Part shown: positions 1 through 6,332 of the stretch, in pieces
Layout of the letters: each line of letters begins with the position of its first letter
Position numbering within the stretch: position 1 is the stretch's first letter
Source: Clostridiaceae bacterium
Lineage (GTDB): Bacteria; Bacillota; Clostridia; Clostridiales; Clostridiaceae
Length of the DNA: 6,332 bases
Direction: 5' to 3'
Assembly (NCBI GenBank): GCA_003510765.1
Contig: DOKV01000003.1
Location: 1-6,332 of the forward strand
Notes under the pieces: generated by a model
What the model was told of the DNA's origin: nothing
What the model saw: the letters and a program-made list of their open reading frames with translations, nothing else
The model's database searches: none
Position numbers and translations under genes: made by a program

Positions 1-3000
1 TGACCAACATTCTCTATGAAGAAGGAGCCAAGCGCTATCAAGACGAGCTCTTTCATTTTGATGGGCACAATGCTGCCATTTTACTGGAAAATGGCGGAGG
101 CAAAACCGTCCTTATTCATGCGGCCCTTCAAGCGGTGCTTCCCCACCAGGATTTGGCTGAACGAAAAATCAAATCCACCCTTCTATTAGAGGAAGCCCCA
201 GCACACATTGCCATGGAATGGATCCTCAGTGAACATCCCAGACGTTATTTGGTCACTGGCATTTCCCTCTTCATCCAACACCAAAGCCTAGACTCTCTAC
301 GCTATGTCTATGAATACGGAGAAGAGGATGAGGGTGCCTTAGAAAAAATCCCTTTCCTTCGGCAAGGTCAAAATGGCCAAAGATTCGCCAGCAAAGGCGA
401 AATGGCCGACTACTATGGGTCCATGAAAGAGCGTTCCTTCCATGCCAAAACCTTCCAAACCATCAAGGAGTATCGACAGTACTTAGAAAGTCATTATCAA
501 ATCATTGCTACAGAGTGGGAAGCCATCTTAAAAATCAACAGCACCGAAGGCGGTGTAGAGACCTTCTTTGATGACTGCAAAACCACCAACCAGCTCCTGG
601 ATCGCTTGTTGATTAGATCCGTGGAAGATGCCATGGAAGGCCATCACAAAAATACCTTCCCAGATCTCTTTGAAAAGCACTATGAATCCCTTAAAAACTA
701 CAAAAAGCTCAAGGAGACTTTACAAGAAACGGAAAAGCTAGAGGGAATCCTCCAAGGCTACACCAAAGTTCATGAGACGCTGCAAGAGAAGGTGCAAGCC
801 TACGAAGAAGCCAAAGGAAAGACCAAAGGCCTTTATGATACGTTCTTGACAGAAAAAGCCCGAAAAGAGGCTGACCTTACAGAAGAAAAAGCTGCTCTTA
901 ACGCCTTGGCCCTGGAAGAACATCTTCTCCAAAAGAATACAGCAGCTTTACACATCCATGAAACCAAAAACCAAGAGTCTCTCCTCTTTGACTACGCTAT
1001 GGCCAAAAGCATGGCGAAGGATGAGCTCAAGGAAACCATCTTTGCCCAAAAAAACCGCTATTATAGCCACCAAAAAGAGAAGAAAATCAAAGACCTTGAA
1101 CATCTACAGGGGCGTATTCTCCTGACCCAAAAGGACCTTAAAGCTCTGGAAACCACAGAGGAGGAAAAAGCTCTGGAAGCCTCCTTGGCAGAGGTCCTAG
1201 GGAAAATCCGGCATCAGTATGAAACACAACTGGCCTTTTATCAAAAGGAAATTCAAAGCCTACAGTTTCATCTTCTCCCCATAAAAGAAGAGCAGGTCAC
1301 CTTGGCCAAAAACACCCAAGAGCATAGACGTAAGCAAGAGGCACTGCAAATCCATCTTGGTAAGGTCCAAAGTCAAGAAGAACAGCTTCAAGCCTCCCTG
1401 GAGAAAATCCGCCAAGATCTTCTTGCCCATGAGGCCCAGGGAACCATGAAGGAGATGCTGAAAGTCTTTGAAAAACGCTCCAGTGCCTTGGAAGAAGAAG
1501 TGGTAATCCTAGCCCAATCTTACCTCACCCATGGCAAAGACTATGACCGCCTGGTGGAGGAGAAAATTGCCCTTCAAGAAACCATGCAAAAAGCTGAGCG
1601 CCATCATGATCAGATGGAGAATCAATTGGCATTGCTAAACAAAGAACAGGCACATCTCTTGGCAGACCTTTCCCTGCTTCGTCCTGAATGGGGTACCATC
1701 AGTAGTCTGTATGAGAAAGAAGAAGCACTGAAAGGGCATTTCCAAGCACAGATGGAGGTGTTGAAAAGACAAAAGGAAGAACTTTTGGTAAAAGAGCGCC
1801 AAGTCCTTCGCGAGCAAGAGGATTATGGCACCCAAAAAACCTTCTTTGCAGATCCAGTATTGGCCAGATGGGTACCCAAATGGTCTCAGCAATTTGTCTA
1901 TCTCAAAACTGGTGTATCCTACTACGAAAACCTCTCTCAAGAAGAACGTGACGCCTTGCCTGAGCACCTTTGGCCCATGATGCTCATCACCACGGAAAAA
2001 GAGCGAGGGGCTTTGACTGAAAAAGTCCAAGCCATCGCCAAGGACTTATCTTACCCCATCTTCATCTTCAGTGATCAAGATCTCAAGGACACTTCCATGG
2101 ATCAGGTACCAAAAGTACTGCCTAGTAGCTTTCACCGAGGACTTCAGGATGACGTCTTTAAGGCTTGGCAACAGGACATTTCAAGGGATCTCCAAAGGAT
2201 TTCCGCAGACTGCAGAAATAAAGAAGAAGAGTTCAAACTATGGGAACACAACCATCAGCTCCTAAGGAACCATCTAACGCGCTATCCCCACGAAATGTTC
2301 AAAGAGCTCACGGACCTTTTGGCCCAAGAGAAAAAAACGTTGACCATGCACCAAGGACGCCTTGGGCAAATCCATACAGAAGAAGCCTCTCTGGCGCAAA
2401 AAATGAAAGTGCTGCAGCGGGAAAAGGAGATCAAAGAAGACGCACGAAAAGAGCTGGAGAGAGTTCTTCGGGAAGCCCATCGTTATCTCCAAGAGGCAGA
2501 CAAACTCTCTCAAGTGCAAGAAGACCTTCACGCCACAGAAAAGCAACTGGTTCAGGTGGCTTCAGCCCTTGATTCCTTGGAAGAAAAAGCCTCACACCTA
2601 AGAACACAGCACCAAGAGAAACAGCTGGCCATTCAATTGGCCACTCAAAAAGAGCACACCCTGCGTCATAGTGCCCCTTATGAACTGTCCTTAAGCTATG
2701 CGCCGGTGGCATCCACAGAGTCCTTGTCCCTACTAGAGGTGGAGAGGGATGCCCTATCTGATCGATTAAAGAAAATTCATCTTTCCAAGGATGCCCTCTT
2801 GGAGAGGCTAGCTCAGCTTCAAGAACAAGAAAGAAGAGCATCCCAAACCTTTCAGGTATGGGAAAAAGAACATGGTGCCTATCTGTCTTCTCTTACAAAA
2901 GAAGAACTTTGGACTATCCAAGAAGAAGCTTTGCTAGAAGAGATTCAGCGTTTAGAAGCCACGCTTCCCTCTGTGGAAAAGGCCCATGAAGAGGCACGCG

Positions 3001-4391
3001 CAAAGCTCTATACCTGCCAAGGTAAGCTAGAGAAACTCTTACAAGATTATAAGGATACCTATGAAGAAACCACCCCACTTCCTTTGTCTACTTCCATCAA
3101 AGAAGCACGGGACTCCTTGGCAAAGGAACAGCACAAACAAGAGAAGAGAAGGCAATATCTACAGCAAAACATCCATCGCTTGGAGGAAGTCTTGAAGTCT
3201 TTACAAGCCGCCCTTCATCGTCTAGATCGCTATGAAGAAGCCCATCACTTTTTAGCCCCTGATGTGGTACGTCTTTCTTTAAGCGCCTCTGAAGAGGAAC
3301 GCCTCTCTTATAAACGAGAAAATTTAGCCAAGGACACCATACAGTACCTTCTGGAAAAAAGCACCCACGTGACAGAGTACCAACTTCTGGTGGGAAAAGA
3401 AAAAAAGAAGGTGCAAAGCTATATCTCTAAGCAGCTGTCCGATGAAAAGCTCAAAGAAACGGTATTGGGAGGCATTGACACCCATGACAACTATCCTGCC
3501 CTAGTCACCTTTAAGGAAAATATGCTACTCAAAATTCATGCCATTCGAAGCTATGCCAGTGAAAACATTCGAAAAAGTGACCAAGATCTCTCCTTTTTCA
3601 TTGATCAAATCTACATCCATTTGCAAACCATCACGGAAGAACTGCAGCAGATCCCCAAGAAAACCAAGATCAAGTTTCAAGGAGAATGGAAGCAAATTTA
3701 TAAACTGACCCTGCCCCTTTGGGCAGAAGATACTGGGAAGATGCGCATTCGCCTGCACATTGAAGAGCTCCTAGCAGACCTTGAGAAAAATGCACAAGGT
3801 GGGGAGTCTTCTCTTCTCTCCAGCACCCCCATCCGGAAAGCGCTGGAAACGCGACTGGATACCAGACAGCTCCTAAGAAGTCTCCTGAATAACGAAAACA
3901 TCAAAATTCGTTGTCATAAAGTCCAGAACGACAACCAGATCAGCACCCGTTCCTATACCTGGGAAGAGAGCAACAAATGGTCTGGTGGGGAAAAATGGAG
4001 CAAGAATATGACGCTCTTTCTAGGTCTCCTGAATTATGTGGCAGAAAAGAAGCAGCCGCTTCTGGCCAAAATGAAACGCCATCGGGTGGTGATTCTAGAC
4101 AACCCCTTTGGCAAAGCTTCCTCAGATCATGTCTTAGGACCAGTGTTCTTCGTGGCAGAGCAGTTGGGCTTTCAAATCATCACCCTCACAGCCCATTCAG
4201 AAGGAAAGTTTCTTAAAGACTACTTTCCGGTGATTTATAGTTGCCGGTTACGGGCCACCCAAGGCATTCGCCAGCAAATCATCACCAAGGAGCGCACCAT
4301 TCAAACCGCTTATTTTAAAGACCATGCACCAGAGTCTCTTCTACGCATGGGGCTTTCAACAAAAGAACACCTGCCAGAAGATCTGCACTAA
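1..4391 (+). CDS. SMC/MukB-like coiled-coil ABC ATPase, 5' end outside window
   Basis: Probable DNA-associated ATPase of the SMC/MukB/Rad50 type; cellular role not established. The frame is open from position 3 to the TAA at 4389-4391 (1462 codons; residue n starts at base 3n). Seen in order: a P-loop, LENGGGKT (84-107, residues 28-35); the rest of the N-terminal lobe to about base 650; a charged Glu/Lys/Gln/Leu-rich coiled coil (about 672-1838); a globular hinge-like segment with two hydrophobic strands (about 1839-2190); a second coiled coil (about 2190-3300); and a C-terminal lobe with signature SGGEKWS (3981-4001), Walker B VVILDNPFG (4086-4112), a D-loop-like KASSD and a switch His in LTAHS (4194-4196). 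Only about 27 residues precede the P-loop, so little is missing at the N terminus. The GTG at 135 is internal, downstream of the P-loop. There is no CxxC in the hinge, which argues against Rad50/SbcC. Similar large Firmicute proteins are usually labelled chromosome segregation ATPase; that match is from memory. Fold class is confident, function is not. Confidence 0.88.
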   Translation, partial: TNILYEEGAKRYQDELFHFDGHNAAILLENGGGKTVLIHAALQAVLPHQDLAERKIKSTLLLEEAPAHIAMEWILSEHPRRYLVTGISLFIQHQSLDSLRYVYEYGEEDEGALEKIPFLRQGQNGQRFASKGEMADYYGSMKERSFHAKTFQTIKEYRQYLESHYQIIATEWEAILKINSTEGGVETFFDDCKTTNQLLDRLLIRSVEDAMEGHHKNTFPDLFEKHYESLKNYKKLKETLQETEKLEGILQGYTKVHETLQEKVQAYEEAKGKTKGLYDTFLTEKARKEADLTEEKAALNALALEEHLLQKNTAALHIHETKNQESLLFDYAMAKSMAKDELKETIFAQKNRYYSHQKEKKIKDLEHLQGRILLTQKDLKALETTEEEKALEASLAEVLGKIRHQYETQLAFYQKEIQSLQFHLLPIKEEQVTLAKNTQEHRRKQEALQIHLGKVQSQEEQLQASLEKIRQDLLAHEAQGTMKEMLKVFEKRSSALEEEVVILAQSYLTHGKDYDRLVEEKIALQETMQKAERHHDQMENQLALLNKEQAHLLADLSLLRPEWGTISSLYEKEEALKGHFQAQMEVLKRQKEELLVKERQVLREQEDYGTQKTFFADPVLARWVPKWSQQFVYLKTGVSYYENLSQEERDALPEHLWPMMLITTEKERGALTEKVQAIAKDLSYPIFIFSDQDLKDTSMDQVPKVLPSSFHRGLQDDVFKAWQQDISRDLQRISADCRNKEEEFKLWEHNHQLLRNHLTRYPHEMFKELTDLLAQEKKTLTMHQGRLGQIHTEEASLAQKMKVLQREKEIKEDARKELERVLREAHRYLQEADKLSQVQEDLHATEKQLVQVASALDSLEEKASHLRTQHQEKQLAIQLATQKEHTLRHSAPYELSLSYAPVASTESLSLLEVERDALSDRLKKIHLSKDALLERLAQLQEQERRASQTFQVWEKEHGAYLSSLTKEELWTIQEEALLEEIQRLEATLPSVEKAHEEARAKLYTCQGKLEKLLQDYKDTYEETTPLPLSTSIKEARDSLAKEQHKQEKRRQYLQQNIHRLEEVLKSLQAALHRLDRYEEAHHFLAPDVVRLSLSASEEERLSYKRENLAKDTIQYLLEKSTHVTEYQLLVGKEKKKVQSYISKQLSDEKLKETVLGGIDTHDNYPALVTFKENMLLKIHAIRSYASENIRKSDQDLSFFIDQIYIHLQTITEELQQIPKKTKIKFQGEWKQIYKLTLPLWAEDTGKMRIRLHIEELLADLEKNAQGGESSLLSSTPIRKALETRLDTRQLLRSLLNNENIKIRCHKVQNDNQISTRSYTWEESNKWSGGEKWSKNMTLFLGLLNYVAEKKQPLLAKMKRHRVVILDNPFGKASSDHVLGPVFFVAEQLGFQIITLTAHSEGKFLKDYFPVIYSCRLRATQGIRQQIITKERTIQTAYFKDHAPESLLRMGLSTKEHLPEDLH

Positions 4392-4471
4392 AAGAGCCTA
4401 GGGTATACCTACTCCCTTCACACCATCCAGTCCTATCCATGAAAAAACAGACACCCAAGGAGGTCTCCCTC
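4392..4471 (+). other. Spacer between ATPase and GNAT genes
   Basis: This 80-base gap contains two short overlapping palindromes (CCTAGG at 4397-4402 and GGTATACC at 4402-4409) and the ribosome binding site of the next gene. I see no GC-rich hairpin followed by a T-run, so there is no supported intrinsic terminator, and no convincing -35/-10 pair. Read-through from the ATPase gene into the acetyltransferase gene is therefore plausible but unproven. Confidence 0.5.
4457..4463 (+). promoter_or_regulatory. Shine-Dalgarno AAGGAGG deciding the GNAT start
   Basis: A consensus AAGGAGG lies 8 bases before the ATG at 4472. The in-frame ATG at 4439 lies upstream of this motif and is preceded by a pyrimidine-rich stretch with no ribosome binding site. 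This makes 4472 the better start and shortens the protein by 11 residues. Confidence 0.85.
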
Positions 4472-5311
4472 ATGACAAGCATTATTCCTTATACCCCTTC
4501 CTTTAAAGAAGGCCTAGAAACCCTTCTAGAAGATTCCTTTGTCCGAGCAGACGTGCAAAAAAACCTTCTCCAGCATGAAGACTGTTGTTTGCTTCTTGTG
4601 GAAGAAACCAAGATCCTGGGCACAGCACTGTTCACCGGTAAAAACAAAAAGACCAGTTTCACCCTCTACATTCATCCAAACCACCGAAGAAAAGGTCTGG
4701 GGACCCTTCTTTTGAAAGCCTTGGAAGATAAAATGGCTTTAGAGGGCGTGGAAGAAGCCGTTTGTGATTTCATGGTGCATCCTCGGGAAGAAGCCTTTCT
4801 AACGGCCCATGGGTACAACTACTGGTTCCAATCCAACTACATGACTTTTTCTGGACCTTTTCCCAAAAGACCTCCCATCCATATGATCTCCTATGAGGAA
4901 GCGGCCTATCTGGACACCCATCAGGTGTTTGCCGAAGCTTTCCATAACATGAGAACACTGGTGGGGATCCAATCCACCTTAGAGGCGCCCAGTGAAGAAG
5001 AAGAAGAGTACTTTGCAGAGGAAAAAGACAATCTATTTTTACTCAAAGATCAAGGGGAACTGGTCTCCTGCGGACTTATTTCTGGACAAGAGATTGAAAC
5101 CTTGGCCACCCATCCTTCAAAGCAAAAGAGGGGGTATGGCCAAAGACTGTTAGAAGGACTCCTTTATACCATGCATCAACGGGGCCATGACCAAGTGACC
5201 CTGTGGGCGGTGGAAGGAAATCCAGCCAAAATCTTTTATGAAACCATGGGCTTTCAAGTGCAGCGCCTACATACCTTAGTTCAGAAGCGACTTATGCCGC
5301 CTACACTTTAA
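4472..5311 (+). CDS. Tandem-GNAT-domain N-acetyltransferase
   Basis: Predicted cytosolic acetyl-CoA-dependent acyltransferase of 279 residues; substrate unknown. It has two GNAT folds. Domain 1 (about residues 1-130) carries a strand LYIHP and the CoA pyrophosphate loop RRKGLG (R72-G77). Domain 2 (about residues 145-275) carries ETLATHP, the loop QKRGYG (Q218-G223) and a canonical ending NPAKIFYETMGF with Asn250 and the likely general-acid Tyr256. The matching place in domain 1 (AFLTAHGY) has Leu110 instead of Tyr, so domain 2 is probably the catalytic one and domain 1 may be structural or substrate-binding. An acidic run (S174, then E175-E179) lies early in domain 2. No signal peptide or membrane segment is seen. 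The start was chosen from the AAGGAGG at 4457-4463. It lies 80 bases after the ATPase gene and 11 bases before the methyltransferase-like gene. Double-GNAT proteins include mycothiol synthase and various antibiotic or small-molecule acetyltransferases; nothing here picks a substrate. Confidence 0.9.
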   Translation: MTSIIPYTPSFKEGLETLLEDSFVRADVQKNLLQHEDCCLLLVEETKILGTALFTGKNKKTSFTLYIHPNHRRKGLGTLLLKALEDKMALEGVEEAVCDFMVHPREEAFLTAHGYNYWFQSNYMTFSGPFPKRPPIHMISYEEAAYLDTHQVFAEAFHNMRTLVGIQSTLEAPSEEEEEYFAEEKDNLFLLKDQGELVSCGLISGQEIETLATHPSKQKRGYGQRLLEGLLYTMHQRGHDQVTLWAVEGNPAKIFYETMGFQVQRLHTLVQKRLMPPTL

Positions 5312-5317
5312 AAGGAG
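5311..5317 (+). promoter_or_regulatory. Shine-Dalgarno AAAGGAG overlapping the GNAT stop codon
   Basis: AAAGGAG begins at the last base of the GNAT stop codon TAA (5309-5311) and is 5 bases before the ATG at 5323. The nearer ATG at 5318 is immediately closed by TGA (ATG CCA TGA), so 5323 is the usable start. The arrangement suggests translational coupling of the two genes. Confidence 0.8.
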
Positions 5318-5322
5318 ATGCC

Positions 5323-6332
5323 ATGATCCAGTTTGAAAAGAATAGAGAACTCCAAAGAGCATTCCAGAACCTAAGGGACTCCATGGAAATGATGCAAGGA
5401 TACCTTTCTGAACTACTCCCCTACATGGAGGGCCCTTTAAGCATCCGAGATGAACAAAAAGTGCTGGCCTTACGGGCAAAATACCATCTCCCCAAGAGTT
5501 CTTTGGTGATTCAAAGAGAAGCACTCCTCGACCAACCTTATTACAAGAACATCCATTTGAAGGATATATCCTTTGGGGACATTTCCTATGAAGAGCGTAT
5601 CATCCAAGAGCGAACCCTCATGAACACAGACTTTTCCAAACCTCATGGCAAATACCTTTTCCATGATCATCCCCTGGGGTATTTCAAAGAATCCGTGTCT
5701 ATGCCGGCACTTTTTGAAGGAGACACCCTCTGGATGTCTCCAGCCATCAGTGAGTTTCGTTCCATGGAAGAGGTCATCAAAAAAGGCCAGGGTAAATGTG
5801 TCACCTTTGGTCTAGGCATTGGATTCATCCTCTATATGTGGCTTCGCAAAAAAGATGTCACGGAGGTCACTGTGGTGGAGGAAAACGAAAAGGTCATTGC
5901 GCTATTTCAGCAAGAAATTCTCCCCCAGTTTCCCAAGGATAAGCCCATCCACGTTCTTCAGGGCAATGCCTTGGATTATTTTCATGATGATTTTCTGAAG
6001 AATTATGACTATGCCTTTGTGGACTTTTGGGCATCCACCAAAGATGGTCTTCCAGCCCTCACAAAGCTTCTCCAGAAGCAAGTGACTTCTCCCCATGTGG
6101 ATTATTGGATCGAGGAAGCCATCCTCATGGACCTGAAATACCTGGTGGCATTATATCTCCATCACCTTTATGAAGAGAAACCCCTGGAGGACTTTATGAT
6201 GAACCAAGACCTGGAGATGATGCCCTATGCCATCAAGGTGAACCTCTTCTTTAAACATTTTTCCATGACCCTCACCACGGAAAGAGACCTTCTCCATCTC
6301 CTCCATAGTAAAAAAATCCTCAGGGCCATCCT
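5323..6332 (+). CDS. SAM-dependent methyltransferase-like protein (spermidine-synthase-like fold), 3' end outside window
   Basis: Class I Rossmann-fold SAM-binding protein; 336 codons are visible and the frame is still open at the right edge. Residues 1-155 form an N-terminal region I do not recognise as a named domain, ending in a segment around LWMSPAISEF. The core then follows: glycine motif TFGLGIG (F162-G167), an acidic strand end VVEENEKVI (Glu186/Glu187, expected to bind the SAM ribose), GNALDYF (Asn215, near the adenine site) and YDYAFVDFW (Asp234). The spacing and the VEExEKVI pattern resemble spermidine synthase, but Asp234 is followed by FW rather than the Ser/Thr-Asp-Pro type loop of true aminopropyltransferases, so polyamine synthesis is unlikely. 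The region after residue 250 is helical and rich in Leu, His and Met. The start is set by AAAGGAG 5 bases upstream. It is tightly linked to the GNAT gene, suggesting a shared transcript. From memory, similar Clostridia proteins are annotated only as methyltransferase or hypothetical; the substrate is unknown. Confidence 0.8.
   Translation, partial: MIQFEKNRELQRAFQNLRDSMEMMQGYLSELLPYMEGPLSIRDEQKVLALRAKYHLPKSSLVIQREALLDQPYYKNIHLKDISFGDISYEERIIQERTLMNTDFSKPHGKYLFHDHPLGYFKESVSMPALFEGDTLWMSPAISEFRSMEEVIKKGQGKCVTFGLGIGFILYMWLRKKDVTEVTVVEENEKVIALFQQEILPQFPKDKPIHVLQGNALDYFHDDFLKNYDYAFVDFWASTKDGLPALTKLLQKQVTSPHVDYWIEEAILMDLKYLVALYLHHLYEEKPLEDFMMNQDLEMMPYAIKVNLFFKHFSMTLTTERDLLHLLHSKKILRAI

Noticed and set aside
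1839..2190. Rad50/SbcC identity for the large ATPase
   Set aside because: The hinge-like segment has no CxxC zinc-hook motif, the Walker B is DN rather than DE, and no SbcD/Mre11 nuclease gene follows.
2240..2841. Overlapping open frames on both strands inside the ATPase gene (for example 2240-2572 + and 2431-2841 -)
   Set aside because: They lie wholly within the well-supported coiled-coil coding frame, show no recognisable domain, and I see no good ribosome binding site for them. They are shadows of a long, stop-poor gene.
1..4391. Assignment as Wadjet JetC or MukB/MksB
   Set aside because: The architecture fits in general terms, but no JetA, JetB, JetD, MukE or MukF partner is in the window, and the P-loop and Walker B differ from what I know of these families. 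A named call would be a guess.
4397..4409. Palindromes CCTAGG and GGTATACC after the ATPase stop codon as terminator or operator
   Set aside because: They are too short to form a stable hairpin, have no T-run after them, and can arise by chance.
4439..4471. Upstream ATG as the start of the GNAT protein
   Set aside because: It has no ribosome binding site, and a consensus AAGGAGG lies between it and the ATG at 4472 at ideal spacing.
4994..5008. GAAGAAGAAGAAGAG run as a tandem repeat
   Set aside because: It encodes a short Glu stretch (E175-E179) in a surface region of the GNAT protein; five codons are not enough to call a functional repeat.
5276..6096. Minus-strand open frames across the GNAT/methyltransferase region
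   Set aside because: They lie opposite a plus-strand frame with clear SAM-binding motifs, and their translations have no coherent domain.

Overview
The window holds three genes, all on the + strand and packed closely, from what looks like a Firmicute of moderate GC, probably a clostridial-type anaerobe. The lineage is inferred from strong AGGAGG-type ribosome binding sites, A/G-rich coding strands and protein families I associate with Clostridia and Bacilli. There are no RNA genes, mobile elements, CRISPR arrays or long non-coding stretches.

Positions 1-4391 are most of a very large SMC/MukB-like coiled-coil ATPase. It is open at the left edge and 1462 codons are visible. An N-terminal ATPase half with an unusual P-loop is followed by a coiled-coil arm of about 390 residues, a compact hinge-like globular segment of about 117 residues, a second arm of about 370 residues, and a C-terminal ATPase half with an ABC signature, a modified Walker B and a switch histidine. 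The coding region already covers position 3, before the first GTG at 135, so the P-loop lies upstream of any start codon inside the window.

Positions 4472-5311 encode a 279-residue protein made of two GNAT acetyltransferase domains. Its start is fixed by a consensus Shine-Dalgarno sequence. Positions 5323-6332 encode a class I SAM-dependent methyltransferase-like protein with a spermidine-synthase-like core. It is open at the right edge. The last two genes are 11 bases apart, with the ribosome binding site touching the upstream stop codon, so they are almost certainly co-transcribed. The 80-base gap after the ATPase gene shows no clear terminator or promoter, so all three may form one operon, but this is less certain.

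The genes do not make an obvious pathway. The most interesting item is the SMC-like ATPase: it has SMC architecture, but the first P-loop glycine is Leu, the catalytic Walker B glutamate position is Asn, and it has no Rad50-type zinc hook. Any kleisin, KITE or nuclease partners would lie upstream, outside the window, so its role (chromosome organisation, plasmid or phage defence, or repair) cannot be decided here.
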